This document shows, piece after piece, positions 34,302 to 42,904 of a stretch of 64,000 nt of DNA. The position numbers and the translations under genes are program-made. The stretch is from assembly GCF_003688725.1 (NCBI RefSeq), contig NZ_REFP01000010.1, forward strand, positions 1-64,000. The letters are read 5' to 3'. Position 1 is the stretch's first letter, and every line of letters starts with the position of its first letter. Under the pieces are notes generated by a model. It was not told the origin of the DNA. It saw nothing but the letters and a program-made list of their open reading frames with translations, and did no database searches. This DNA comes from Thermoactinomyces vulgaris (GTDB taxonomy: Bacteria; Bacillota; Bacilli; Thermoactinomycetales; Thermoactinomycetaceae).

Positions 34302-34894
34302 TGCGGTTCACCATCCTCATGCTTGTCCTGTTTGGAAGCATTATTTAAAAGTTTTTTGTATACATCCCGGATCTGCTTGAAATCTTCCCAAGACTCCCTT
34401 TTGGCGCTTGGGTTCCGGAGCAGATAGGCCGGATGATAGGTTGGCATGAAAAGCACCCCTTTGCGCCGGATCCATTTTCCCCTGACGCGGGTGATCCGGG
34501 CAGACGGATCGATTAAAGCCCGGGTGGGTGCTGCACCTAACGTAACAATTATTTTGGGACGAATCAATACAAATTGCTGCCGTAAAATGGAAATACATGT
34601 ATTCATTTCTTCATCCTTGGGCGTCCGGTTTCCCGGCGGACGACATTTGACAATATTCGTAATAAATATTTCTTGACGGGGAATTTCGGCAGCTTCTAAA
34701 ATTTTATTCAACAGTTGTCCCGCTTTGCCGACGAAAGGGCGGCCTTGGCGATCCTCATCGGCACCCGGTCCTTCACCGACAATCATCAAAGGAGAACGGG
34801 GATTTCCTTCTCCCATCACCACTTGGGTTCTTCTTTGGTGTAACGGACACATGGTGCACTGCTCGTATCTTTTCGCCAATGTCTCAAGGTCCAT
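34298..34894 (-). CDS. Family-4 uracil-DNA glycosylase
   Basis: A 198-residue iron-sulphur uracil-DNA glycosylase that removes uracil from DNA. Cys ligands appear in CTMCPLHQRR, and further downstream in KCRPPGNR and MNTCISIL. GEGPGADEDRQGRPFVGKAGQLL is the active-site motif, and MPTYHPAYLLRN supplies the His loop. The ATG at 34894 follows AAAGGGAG by 8 nt; 13 upstream codons are left out. First gene of the operon with the ATPase and rnhA. Confidence 0.92.
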   Translation of the reverse strand: MDLETLAKRYEQCTMCPLHQRRTQVVMGEGNPRSPLMIVGEGPGADEDRQGRPFVGKAGQLLNKILEAAEIPRQEIFITNIVKCRPPGNRTPKDEEMNTCISILRQQFVLIRPKIIVTLGAAPTRALIDPSARITRVRGKWIRRKGVLFMPTYHPAYLLRNPSAKRESWEDFKQIRDVYKKLLNNASKQDKHEDGEPQ

Positions 34895-35041
34895 TCTCTT
34901 CTCTCCCTTTTCTTCTGGTTTCTCCTCTGTCAAGAAATATGTTATACTCTTAGGAATTCCATTTCAAAAGCTTTAACAAAAACTCAACCTCCTGTTGATC
35001 TTTCTGCTTTATTCCGGAAATAGCAAAGGAGTTGAAAATCA

Positions 35042-35878
35042 TTGGAACTGTTACCTTATCCTTTCTTTGTCTCAGATATTGACGGCACCCTGCTTGACGA
35101 TAAAAGACAAATTTCCGAAGCCAATAAAAATGCCATCGCATCCTTCCGGAAATCAGGAGGCGTTTTCACCCTCGCCACCGGAAGAACGTATATGGAAGCC
35201 AAACGGTTTATTGGAGAATTGGAGATTCAGGTTCCTGTCATTTTGTGCAACGGCGCCGCCATGTACGATCCGGTTTCCAACAAACAAATTCCGGTCAAAA
35301 CCTTTGAGCGCCAAATGATTCTCCAACTGGTGAAGGAATGGAAGAAAACCATTCCTCCCCAAGTGGACATTTTTGTCTACGGGTTGGACCGGGTTTACGG
35401 AACCAAAATCGGGTATGTGACCCAAGCCAGCATCGACGAAGGATTTGAACCCGAAATCATCTCTTCTTTTGATAAATTGCCGGACATTCCTTATTTGAAA
35501 GTGGTGGCAATCGCCGAAAAGGAAGAGATGAAGGCCATGCTCGATTGGTCCAAGCAACGGTCGGACGCATTTCCGTTAGATTGCATCTTGTCTTCGGATG
35601 AATACTTTGAAATCCTGCCTTCCGGAATCTCAAAAGGAAATGCCGTGTTGCAACTGTTGGAAAGCATTCATCTTCAGGCCGGCCAAGCCGCGGCCATCGG
35701 AGACCACTTGAATGACTTGTCCATGCTGGAAATCGTCGGCTTGCCGGCCGCAGTGGCCAACGCCCATCCGCTCGTGTTGCAACAAGCCGCGGTGCATGTG
35801 CCGCCACATCACCAAGACGGGGTTAAACATTTCATCCAACACCATTTGCTTCCCCACAAAGCCAAAGCATCGTTATAG
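35042..35878 (+). CDS. HAD phosphatase, Cof type
   Basis: A 278-residue HAD enzyme with a type-II cap. Motif I is VSDIDGTLLDD, motif II TLATGRTY, and the last motif is GDHLNDLSMLEI with ISKGNAVLQL before it. Such enzymes hydrolyse sugar phosphates or FMN/PLP in Bacillus. The TTG at 35042 follows AAAGGAG by 10 nt. Divergent from the uracil-DNA glycosylase operon. Confidence 0.88.
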   Translation: MELLPYPFFVSDIDGTLLDDKRQISEANKNAIASFRKSGGVFTLATGRTYMEAKRFIGELEIQVPVILCNGAAMYDPVSNKQIPVKTFERQMILQLVKEWKKTIPPQVDIFVYGLDRVYGTKIGYVTQASIDEGFEPEIISSFDKLPDIPYLKVVAIAEKEEMKAMLDWSKQRSDAFPLDCILSSDEYFEILPSGISKGNAVLQLLESIHLQAGQAAAIGDHLNDLSMLEIVGLPAAVANAHPLVLQQAAVHVPPHHQDGVKHFIQHHLLPHKAKASL

Positions 35879-35880
35879 AA

Positions 35881-35925
35881 AAAAGGACGACAGGGACGGA
35901 TCGGACTTCCTGTCGTCTTTCTTTT
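35881..35925. terminator. Bidirectional terminator
   Basis: Hairpin GGACGACAGG/CCTGTCGTCT between convergent HAD and monooxygenase genes. Confidence 0.7.
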
Positions 35926-35936
35926 GAACATGATTT

Positions 35937-37484
35937 TTAACACGGAAACGGTTCGTTCCCAAACGGGACAATGCGGTATTCATCCAGAAAAGCCTGCATT
36001 TTGTCAACCTCTTGAGGGGTACCGGCCACAGCGATATAGCCGTCCGGCCTCACCAGAAAAACCGAGTTTTTCTGAATTCCTGATTTGCCCATGTCCGGCG
36101 TCCATTTCACTTCATGCAAAACCATCGCGTTTTTATCTGCAAACTTTCGCAGGGACGGGGTGGTTTCGCCATAAAGATGAAGTTGCCAATCCACCGATTG
36201 CAATGGTTTATAGTTTTCCCCGCCGCCGGTTTGCACCCACGGCAAACGGTCGCCCCCTTGGATCGCTCCGGTTTTTCCGGCGCTGAGCAAACTGCCCCGA
36301 TAATTGACTTGTGTTTGTGAGACAGTTTTAAAGAACTTTTCTTTTGCTCCCGGAAGTTTGACCAGTTTGGGAAGGAGACGAGGAATAAACACTTCTTTAT
36401 AAAAGGAGGAAGACAGTCCTTTTCCTTCCATCACCCGAATCACTCCTTTAAAGAACCGGTCCGTGGTGGCGACCAATGTTTTGGCAAAGCTCAACCGCTC
36501 CTGTTCATATGAATCCAATATTCGTTCATCCGCTTTCTTTTGCAAAACCGCGGCAATCTTCCAACCCAGATTCATCGCATCCCCGATGCCGGTATTCATG
36601 CCTTGTCCCCCTGCCGGACTGTGAATATGCCCCGCATCGCCGGCTAAAAAAACCCGGCCGACGCGAAACTTTTCACTGACTCGGTGATGGACTTTGTACG
36701 AAGAGTACCAGTTGACTTCTTCAATTTTCACCGGAAAGATTTTTTCAATCAAGGGAATCAGCGGCGTCAAGTCCTCCGGAATGCCCCGGCTTAAAACTTC
36801 TTTCGGAATCAGCCCGATAAACCGGGCATGCTCCTTGTCGCGGAGATTGACAGCCAGGCAAAATTCTCTTTCTGAAAATCCGGCTCCCATCCCTTGCAAA
36901 GGATTTTTGGTTTTGACATCCGCCACAAAAAAGACTTGCTCGTAGGTTCCGCCCGGAAAGCCGAGCCCCAACGCTTTTCGAACCGTGCTGTGCGCTCCGT
37001 CACACCCGCACACATAATCATAAGATGGTTCCTCTTTCATTCCCTGCCTTTGAATTATGACATGAACCCTGCCATCCGTTTCCTTTAAATCCAACAGTCC
37101 GGTTTCCCACTCGACCCCAACACCTTTGGCATTTAAATATTCGATTAATATGGCTTCATGCTCATCTTGGGCCAGACTTAACAGATAAGGATAAGGGCTG
37201 ATGTTTTCCGCCATTTTTTCGCCCAATTCCACTTTGGATACCGATTCCGCATCTTTAAAAATTTGTAATTCGGCCACTTTGATGCCGGCCTCGATCAACC
37301 GGTCCGCCAAACCGAACTGGCTGTATAGCTCCAAGGTTCTGGCATGAACCGCCATGGCTCTGGAAAGTGTGCCGGGCCCCCGATTTTGATCAATGATCCG
37401 AAAAGGAATCCCTTGTTTTTGAAGCGAAATGGCCAGCGCCAAGCCGGTGGGGCCGGCACCGACAATGAGTACTTGGGGTTTCAT
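35937..37484 (-). CDS. FAD-dependent aromatic hydroxylase-type monooxygenase
   Basis: A 515-residue group A flavoprotein monooxygenase that uses FAD, NAD(P)H and oxygen to hydroxylate an aromatic compound. Motifs are VGAGPTGLALAISL (FAD), CGCDGAHSTVRKALGL (DG motif) and VFLAGDAGHIHSPAGGQG (GD motif). The C-terminal 100 residues match the thioredoxin-like domain of phenol hydroxylases. ATG at 37484 follows AAGGGAAAGGA. Divergently paired with a TetR-type regulator and a palindrome in between, suggesting repression relieved by the substrate. Confidence 0.88.
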   Translation of the reverse strand: MKPQVLIVGAGPTGLALAISLQKQGIPFRIIDQNRGPGTLSRAMAVHARTLELYSQFGLADRLIEAGIKVAELQIFKDAESVSKVELGEKMAENISPYPYLLSLAQDEHEAILIEYLNAKGVGVEWETGLLDLKETDGRVHVIIQRQGMKEEPSYDYVCGCDGAHSTVRKALGLGFPGGTYEQVFFVADVKTKNPLQGMGAGFSEREFCLAVNLRDKEHARFIGLIPKEVLSRGIPEDLTPLIPLIEKIFPVKIEEVNWYSSYKVHHRVSEKFRVGRVFLAGDAGHIHSPAGGQGMNTGIGDAMNLGWKIAAVLQKKADERILDSYEQERLSFAKTLVATTDRFFKGVIRVMEGKGLSSSFYKEVFIPRLLPKLVKLPGAKEKFFKTVSQTQVNYRGSLLSAGKTGAIQGGDRLPWVQTGGGENYKPLQSVDWQLHLYGETTPSLRKFADKNAMVLHEVKWTPDMGKSGIQKNSVFLVRPDGYIAVAGTPQEVDKMQAFLDEYRIVPFGNEPFPC

Positions 37485-37555
37485 TCCTTTCCCTTCTTTC
37501 CGCTTTAAAGTGAACCATACCATTTTTCACGCCGATTTTTACTTCCTGTATAATA

Positions 37556-37569
37556 AACAACAGGTTGTT
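37556..37569. promoter_or_regulatory. Palindromic operator between monooxygenase and TetR genes
   Basis: AACAAC-AG-GTTGTT, an inverted repeat, lies just downstream of a plus-strand TATAAT (37549-37554). It is well placed to bind the TetR-type regulator encoded next to it. Confidence 0.5.
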
Positions 37570-37683
37570 CATTTTCATTATAATTTTTGGATTTCATCCG
37601 CAACAATGATCAAAACGGCGGAATCTGTCGGTTATGGAACACTTCCGGATGCAGTGTCGTACAAAAAGGGAAGGAGGAGCCCG

Positions 37684-38304
37684 ATGCGAAAAAATCAAAC
37701 GGATCTGCGTGTACTTCGAACGCGGAAAACGATTAAAGAAGCATTCGTGGAATTGATGGAGGAAAAAGGCTTTGACGCGATCACCGTAAAAGACATCACC
37801 ACGAGAGCCGGGATCAACCGGGGAACCTTTTATGCGCACTATCAGGACAAGTTTGATCTCATGGACAAATATCAGGAAGAGATCCTGACGGAGATGGCAG
37901 AAATCGTCAAACGGAATCTGCCGAATGCCCTTTCTGAAATCAATGACTCGTCCCCCACTTTAAAACCGGTGAGCACGATTGTTTCCATTTTGGGATATAT
38001 CAATCAAAATCACCGGTTTATGAAAACATTGTTGGGCCCCAAAGGAGACTTGACTTTTCAAAACCGATTGAAAGAATTCATGTGGAATGCACTCATCAAA
38101 AACAATCCAAACTCCATATTGAAAGAAGAAAATTTGCTGGTTCCGGGACATTACCTGATTTCTTATATTGCTTCCGCCCATATCGGAGTGGTTCAGCAGT
38201 GGTTAAACAGCGGAAGAAAAGAATCCCCCGAGGAAATGGCGCGTATCCTATCCACCATCACTGTGAACGGACCATTCTTTGCCGCCGGTTTGAAAAAAGC
38301 TTGA
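37684..38304 (+). CDS. TetR/AcrR-family regulator
   Basis: A 206-residue protein. The N-terminal helix-turn-helix reads RTRKTIKEAFVELMEEKGFDAITVKDITTRAGINRGTFYAHYQDKFDL. The rest is the helical ligand-binding domain. It begins at the ATG at 37684 behind AAGGAGG; the frame is open upstream by 85 codons but through the promoter region. It is divergent from the monooxygenase, so that gene is the likely target. Confidence 0.9.
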   Translation: MRKNQTDLRVLRTRKTIKEAFVELMEEKGFDAITVKDITTRAGINRGTFYAHYQDKFDLMDKYQEEILTEMAEIVKRNLPNALSEINDSSPTLKPVSTIVSILGYINQNHRFMKTLLGPKGDLTFQNRLKEFMWNALIKNNPNSILKEENLLVPGHYLISYIASAHIGVVQQWLNSGRKESPEEMARILSTITVNGPFFAAGLKKA

Positions 38305-38325
38305 CCTTCCCTTTGCAAATAAATA

Positions 38326-38356
38326 AAAAGCGCAGGCCTTTTCTCAAGACCTGCGC
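38326..38356 (-). terminator. Terminator of the tRNA-Pro pair
   Basis: Hairpin GCGCAGG/CCTGCGC followed by TTTTTA on the minus strand, 30 bp after the second tRNA. Confidence 0.8.
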
Positions 38357-38384
38357 ACATACCATGAATCCGTCCAGATATCGT

Positions 38385-38461
38385 TGGTCGGGACGACAGG
38401 ATTCGAACCTGCGACCCCCTGGTCCCAAACCAGGTGCTCTACCAAGCTGAGCCACGTCCCG
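38385..38461 (-). tRNA. tRNA-Pro (TGG)
   Basis: 77-nt cloverleaf including an encoded CCA. The acceptor stem is CGGGACG/CGTCCCG, the anticodon loop TTTGGGA gives TGG, and the T arm is GCAGG-TTCGAAT-CCTGT. It is the second of two tandem Pro tRNAs. Confidence 0.97.
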
Positions 38462-38466
38462 CTAAC

Positions 38467-38543
38467 TGGTCGGGATGACAGGATTCGAACCTGCGACCCC
38501 CTGGTCCCAAACCAGGTGCTCTGCCAAGCTGAGCCACATCCCG
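38467..38543 (-). tRNA. tRNA-Pro (TGG), second gene copy
   Basis: 77 nt with CCA, separated by five bases from the other copy. It differs by a compensated acceptor pair (CGGGATG/CATCCCG) and one D-loop base. The anticodon is also TGG. Confidence 0.97.
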
Positions 38544-38588
38544 ACAATTCGGTTATTTCAGGGCCTCAATTTTCAAACGACGAGTCCC

Positions 38589-38618
38589 ATTTTAACATGC
38601 CATCCTTTCCAATGTCAA
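38589..38618 (-). promoter_or_regulatory. Promoter of the tRNA-Pro pair
   Basis: On the minus strand TTGACA (38613-38618) and TAAAAT (38589-38594) are 18 bp apart, about 45 bp before the first tRNA. Confidence 0.75.
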
Positions 38619-38666
38619 TCATCAATTCTTTCTGCCTTGAAGCCGGAAAGGCTGTCTTCAAAATGC

Positions 38667-38702
38667 AAAAAGACGTTCACGGAAGCATCCGTGTGAACGT
38701 CT
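38667..38702 (-). terminator. Terminator of the holin gene
   Basis: Hairpin AGACGTTCAC/GTGAACGTCT with TTTT on the minus strand, 17 bp after the stop codon. Confidence 0.75.
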
Positions 38703-38718
38703 CAAAAAATCCTTTCCA

Positions 38719-38928
38719 TTATGATTTGGAATCATCTTTGTACCATTTGCTTTCCGTGGTGGGATCATTAATAATCCCGAGCGCTACCAGAATGGCGATA
38801 ATCAGATCCACAATCGCATTTCCCTCAGTGATCCCCAGGTCAAAACCGGCATACCGAAGACCTCCGGCAACAAATGCCAACAATGATAACCAGAAACCAT
38901 AGTTGCGAAACCGAGTCATCCAATCCAT
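38719..38928 (-). CDS. Phi-LC3-type holin-like protein, orphan
   Basis: A 69-residue membrane protein with two hydrophobic segments (about 11-25 and 38-52) and the conserved C-terminal GIINDPTT of phi-LC3-family holins, which make membrane lesions for endolysin release. No endolysin or other phage gene lies beside it. It sits between tRNA genes, common phage integration sites, so it may be a prophage remnant or a domesticated lysis or export protein. Confidence 0.8.
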   Translation of the reverse strand: MDWMTRFRNYGFWLSLLAFVAGGLRYAGFDLGITEGNAIVDLIIAILVALGIINDPTTESKWYKDDSKS

Positions 38929-39113
38929 CCCGATTCGCCCCCATTCCCTGAATGTAAGCCGGCTGAAAAGCCAGCTCCAGCATCATCATATGCAGGGAAA
39001 AGAAAAACATTTTCTGATCAATACCCATTCGGTAAAAAAAGACGTCCGTCCAAGATCCGCCGAAATTCCTCCGGGCCCATCCAATCTCCTTTCATCCCGG
39101 AGCATCAAACAAT

Positions 39114-39146
39114 AAAAAAACGGTTTCCTTCATCAGGAAACCGTTT
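39114..39146 (-). terminator. Terminator of tRNA-Leu
   Basis: Perfect 11-bp hairpin AAACGGTTTCC/GGAAACCGTTT with a T-run on the minus strand, directly after the tRNA. Confidence 0.88.
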
Positions 39147-39151
39147 CGCTT

Positions 39152-39237
39152 TGGTGCCGAAGGTGGGAGTCGAACCCACACTCCATAAAGGAACACGATT
39201 TTGAGTCGTGCGCGTCTGCCAATTCCGCCACTTCGGC
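39152..39237 (-). tRNA. tRNA-Leu (CAA)
   Basis: 86 nt including CCA, with the long variable arm of class II tRNAs. Acceptor stem GCCGAAG/CTTCGGC; anticodon loop CTCAAAA gives CAA. Confidence 0.95.
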
Positions 39238-39282
39238 ATGACAGGCGGTTAAAAAATTTCAATCTCGCTTGGAACGATTTTT

Positions 39283-39311
39283 ATTATATACGCTTTATTC
39301 TCGAATGTCAA
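39283..39311 (-). promoter_or_regulatory. Consensus promoter of tRNA-Leu
   Basis: On the minus strand a perfect TTGACA (39306-39311), 17-bp spacer and perfect TATAAT (39283-39288), about 45 bp before the tRNA. Confidence 0.88.
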
Positions 39312-39469
39312 ATAAAATTTTTAGAGATTGCCGGACATCAACCGAAGATCCTATACCCCCGAAAACCCCGGATAAAAAGCGGATTTCGGCCCACCCTTCC
39401 GATCCATTTCCAACCCGCACTCTTTATTTACGCAATATTAAAAATATATTTTTTGGCAAGATTGACCCA

Positions 39470-40012
39470 TTACGTTCCATCCACCGGGTCAGACGCTTTA
39501 TTCAACCTTTCCGCAAGGCGGTGCAAAGTTTCATAATCGCCGTATTGGACCGGATATGCTTGGCGATCGTTATTGTGGTAAGTGGCAACTTTTGACTGAT
39601 CGTGATATGGATACCGTTCCCACAACCAGCCCATGTTTTCGACGATATCGCGTTTATGCCCTGCGCACCAAACACCGGCATGATACAAGCCGACCTTTTG
39701 CTCATAAAATTGTTCCCGATTCAGTTCTCCGCTTATCCTCTTTACGTAAAAATCAACAGCCCGCGGAGGAAACCCCAGCGCAAGACCCAACAGGCGATGA
39801 AACTCTGTGCTGTCGCGGGAAAGGTTTTCGACTGCTTTGGCAAACCCGTCACGCTCCGGCTCATCCCGAAAGAAAATGTCATAGCCGGGATAAACGGAAA
39901 AACGCGGGAACTTTTCGAGTTTTTTCAAAGCATCTGGTGGCAATTGGGCCAAGCATTCATAGCAAGACGGCTTGATTCCCGCAAGAAAACTTTCAGTCGG
40001 CATCCATTCCAT
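39470..40012 (-). CDS. Hypothetical protein
   Basis: A 180-residue soluble protein not recognised. It contains five Cys-or-His-rich spots such as SCYECLAQLPPDAL and WCAGHKRDIVENMGWLWERY. The segment LLGLALGFPPRAVDFYV suggests a helical core. No signal peptide. It lies between a tRNA gene and a short unknown gene, without operon partners. Confidence 0.65.
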   Translation of the reverse strand: MEWMPTESFLAGIKPSCYECLAQLPPDALKKLEKFPRFSVYPGYDIFFRDEPERDGFAKAVENLSRDSTEFHRLLGLALGFPPRAVDFYVKRISGELNREQFYEQKVGLYHAGVWCAGHKRDIVENMGWLWERYPYHDQSKVATYHNNDRQAYPVQYGDYETLHRLAERLNKASDPVDGT

Positions 40013-40128
40013 GAGCGATCCCTCCGGTTAGTTTGATTTCTCTCGACTATCTCATCTTTGCGTAGCATTTGATAGTCGCAACATTTAAAATGCAGTGCGT
40101 GTTTTAGTTATATTTTTTATGTATGAAT

Positions 40129-40341
40129 TCATGAAAGAAAATTACTCACGTGATCATACACTTCTTTGGCTGTTTCCAGCAATCCTCGCACGGCTTGTAC
40201 CCGTTCGGCTGCATCGAGTATCCCCAATACATTAATATTTTGTATTGAAACATTTTTATACCCATTAATGGAACCGTATCCTGTAACAGACCCGATACCT
40301 AATATCCTCGTCTTACGCACTTCGCTTGGCATCAAGCACAA
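40129..40341 (-). CDS. Short hypothetical protein
   Basis: Up to 70 residues, with Gly-rich beta-like sequence (ILGIGSVTGYGSINGYKNV) and a C-terminal helix (AAERVQAVRGLLETAKEVYDHV). No strong ribosome-binding site precedes any of its candidate starts (TTG at 40341, ATG at 40332). It may be the remnant of a longer gene. Confidence 0.4.
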   Translation of the reverse strand: MCLMPSEVRKTRILGIGSVTGYGSINGYKNVSIQNINVLGILDAAERVQAVRGLLETAKEVYDHVSNFLS

Positions 40342-40387
40342 CCATTCGTGTTACGCCGGCAAAAAATCCTTATCCATTTTTGCCTCA

Positions 40388-40423
40388 CATGAGCAGGCAC
40401 CTGAAAGGCCTGCTCATGTTTTT
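40388..40423 (+). terminator. Hairpin with T-run on the plus strand
   Basis: CATGAGCAGGC/GCCTGCTCATG followed by GTTTTT on the plus strand. It lies just downstream of the minus-strand BNR gene, whose own T-run is lacking, so its role is unclear. Confidence 0.6.
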
Positions 40424-40433
40424 CCGATCCGGA

Positions 40434-41510
40434 TTAACAATCAATGACCAACAGGGTATGCGGATGTTGAGACCGGTATTCCTCTTTCCACCCGAGCTTG
40501 ATTTTCTTCCATGTCTTTCCGGCATCAGCAGACCGGAAAAGCCCCAGATTGTTCAACGCGTAAAAAACCCCGGATTCCGACGGGTCGTTTGCCAATGCAG
40601 AAATCAGCATTCCTTCCGGTCCCGGCAAGCCGTCAACCGATTCCATCCATCGATCCCCTTCTTTTCGATAAATGGTGGATGAAGCCTGTTCCATTCTGGC
40701 GTGGTGAGCGTTATTCGGATGAATGGAGGCAGAGACAAGCACCCAATCCGGGTTTTTGACATCGACCGCCAACCCGTATAAATAAGGATGTTTCAGACCC
40801 TGGCCCAAAGGAATCCAAGATTGGCCCCCGTCACGGCTTTCCATGTAGCCGCAACCTTCACGGAACAATCCGTCGCCGCATGCCGCATACAAACGATCCG
40901 GTTGACTGGGATGCACCAACAGGGTATGAGCGTCCAGGGGACCTTGAAATTTTTTGTCTTCCCAGGTTTTTCCCCCGTCCAGACTACGCAGCACAGCGCC
41001 AAACTCGATCGAAACATAAATCCGTTCCGATTGCTCCGGATCCGGCGTAATCCACCGGACATGATGCGTGTGCGGCCGGGGAGGGAAACTCCAGGTCCGA
41101 TGCGAAGGCACGAATTTCATCTCTTTATGTTCCCGCCAGGTTTGGCCTCCGTCTTCCGATGAAAAAAGCGCACTCGGTTCCGTTCCGACATATACCACCC
41201 CGTAACCATTCCCTTTTTGATGCGGGCTCACCGCCACGGCAGTGATTTTTTCATAAAGAATTCCTTTTTCTTTTAACGGCTCAAAATAATCACATCCATC
41301 CCCGACAGGGTACCATGAATCGCCAAAATCGTCCGAACACCACAAGCCACGGCCGAAGATCCCGCAGTACAACCGTTCCGGCCGGAACGGATCTTGAGCA
41401 ATGCAAGTGGGTTGCATGCCTTTGAGACGGGAAGTTGTCCCGGCACTTTCCCCATCATCCAGGTCAGCCACCAATAATTCCCGTTCCATCCCCAGCAAAA
41501 GTCGCTTCAT
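40434..41510 (-). CDS. BNR/Asp-box repeat beta-propeller protein
   Basis: A 358-residue protein of the sialidase/VPS10 beta-propeller type. Asp-box motifs recur: SDDFGDSWYP, SEDGGQTWRE, SLDGGKTWED, SRDGGQSWIP and SADAGKTWKK. No signal peptide or catalytic residues are evident, so it is probably a cytoplasmic scaffold or binding protein of unknown ligand. Confidence 0.85.
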   Translation of the reverse strand: MKRLLLGMERELLVADLDDGESAGTTSRLKGMQPTCIAQDPFRPERLYCGIFGRGLWCSDDFGDSWYPVGDGCDYFEPLKEKGILYEKITAVAVSPHQKGNGYGVVYVGTEPSALFSSEDGGQTWREHKEMKFVPSHRTWSFPPRPHTHHVRWITPDPEQSERIYVSIEFGAVLRSLDGGKTWEDKKFQGPLDAHTLLVHPSQPDRLYAACGDGLFREGCGYMESRDGGQSWIPLGQGLKHPYLYGLAVDVKNPDWVLVSASIHPNNAHHARMEQASSTIYRKEGDRWMESVDGLPGPEGMLISALANDPSESGVFYALNNLGLFRSADAGKTWKKIKLGWKEEYRSQHPHTLLVIDC

Positions 41511-41581
41511 TCAATGATCCCTCCACACACTTGTTTTATGGATCAAACCCGATGGATCCATTTTTTCTTTTCCCGGTCATT

Positions 41582-41629
41582 AAAAAAAATAAAAGCTTGC
41601 CAACCCGTCAAACATGTCGGCAAGCTTTT
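41582..41629 (-). terminator. Terminator (possible T-box remnant upstream)
   Basis: Hairpin AAAAGCTTGCC/GGCAAGCTTTT followed by a T-run on the minus strand, downstream of the thioesterase. Immediately before it is GGTGGTACC (41633-41641), like a T-box core. Confidence 0.8.
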
Positions 41630-41743
41630 CAAGGTACCACCTTCTGATTCAAAGATTTTTCACAGCGTCTATAGAATAAACGTAAGCCCCCTTAATTATT
41701 TATTCGCAAACCAGACGACATTTCAGTTCACCTTTTTCCAAAT

Positions 41744-42136
41744 TTATTTCATTCGCTCAATATGCGCCTGAAGCTTTTCTTTCGGCCAGATCACTTGAAC
41801 GAACTCGGCCTCTCCCACCAGCGCCTGGTCATGTTCGGCAATCACATCACACACCACTTTTTGCGGAGTCCATTCCTTGACCGTGGCCACAAACGTGACG
41901 GTTTTCCCGACCGGGGCCGGCGAGCGGTGGCGGACATTGATGGAAGCACCGATTCCTTCTTCCCCTTCTTCCAAAAACGGCTCGATGACTTTCCTTCCGA
42001 CCCATTCCATATAATAGACCATGGACACGGTGGACAAGACCGGATGAATCATCTTGCCGTCAAACGAAGCAACCATCTCCCCGGTGACCGTCACGGACAT
42101 TTTTTCCTGGTATCCTTGATGAAGACCCGGTTTCAT
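41744..42136 (-). CDS. Hot-dog-fold acyl-CoA thioesterase-like protein
   Basis: A 130-residue protein with a FlK-like hot-dog fold. Motifs are TVSMVYYMEWVGRKVIEPFLEEGEEGIGASINVRH and a C-terminal FVQVIWPKEKL. Such proteins hydrolyse acyl-CoA thioesters. ATG at 42136 follows GAAGGGGG. It follows the TetR gene on the same strand by about 145 bp, so the pair may be co-regulated. Confidence 0.78.
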   Translation of the reverse strand: MKPGLHQGYQEKMSVTVTGEMVASFDGKMIHPVLSTVSMVYYMEWVGRKVIEPFLEEGEEGIGASINVRHRSPAPVGKTVTFVATVKEWTPQKVVCDVIAEHDQALVGEAEFVQVIWPKEKLQAHIERMK

Positions 42137-42280
42137 GAAACAACCCCCTTCAGAATGGAACCCGATTTCTGCCAAAATCCATCCCTTTTTTCTCGCTTCT
42201 TTCCTGAATGAAAATATTTCCTTCTTCCCCAGTCCCGTTTGGGTACCACTCCCGTCATCTTTTCCGGCAGATCCATTCCG

Positions 42281-42886
42281 TCAAGACATCGGCCCCGGCA
42301 TTTCCCCTTGTTTCCGGTTTGCCAATCCGTCCAGAAACAAATCCATAAACCGGTCGGCGATCTCCTCCGGCGGCAACTCTCCTTCGGGACGGTACCACTG
42401 ATAAAGCCAATTTCCCACGGATAAGAGGAGTAACCGGACAAATTTTTCATCCACCTGCCGGAATTCCCCCTCCCGGATCCCTTGGGACACAAGCCGGGCC
42501 CACATTTTCTCATACCGGTCCCGTTTTTCCTGAATTTCACAAAACCTTTCCTTGGACAATCCCTTCCACTCATGAAAATAAACGGTTGCCGCTTCCAGGT
42601 TGGCTTCCACCACCTTGATATGGGCGATGACCGCTTGTCTTAACTTATCCACTGCCGGTGCATCGTTCTCGACAATGGGGCGAAGGGAATTTAAAAAAGC
42701 TTCAGCGCCTCTGTTTGTAATCTCATATAACAAATCTTCTTTTGTGCGGATATGCGCATATAAACTGCCGGATAAAATCCCGCATGCTTCCGAAATATCC
42801 CGAATCGTTGTCCCGTGATATCCTTTTTGGCTGAAAAGCCGGCAAGCCGTGCTCAAAATTTGTTCCTTGCGTTCCTGCCTTGTCAT
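42281..42886 (-). CDS. TetR/AcrR-family regulator (fatty-acid type)
   Basis: A 201-residue repressor. N-terminal helix-turn-helix: RKEQILSTACRLFSQKGYHGTTIRDISEACGI. The C-terminal domain resembles the FadR/KstR2 group, which sense acyl-CoA. A perfect 14-bp palindrome lies 18 bp before its ATG, so autoregulation is likely. Upstream of the thioesterase. Confidence 0.88.
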   Translation of the reverse strand: MTRQERKEQILSTACRLFSQKGYHGTTIRDISEACGILSGSLYAHIRTKEDLLYEITNRGAEAFLNSLRPIVENDAPAVDKLRQAVIAHIKVVEANLEAATVYFHEWKGLSKERFCEIQEKRDRYEKMWARLVSQGIREGEFRQVDEKFVRLLLLSVGNWLYQWYRPEGELPPEEIADRFMDLFLDGLANRKQGEMPGPMS

Positions 42887-42904
42887 GTTTCATCTCTCCT
42901 GCGA

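Noticed and set aside
38385-38543. Tandem tRNA-Pro genes as an integration duplication
   Set aside because: Both are full cloverleafs with compensated acceptor changes, as expected for two working genes rather than an attachment-site fragment.
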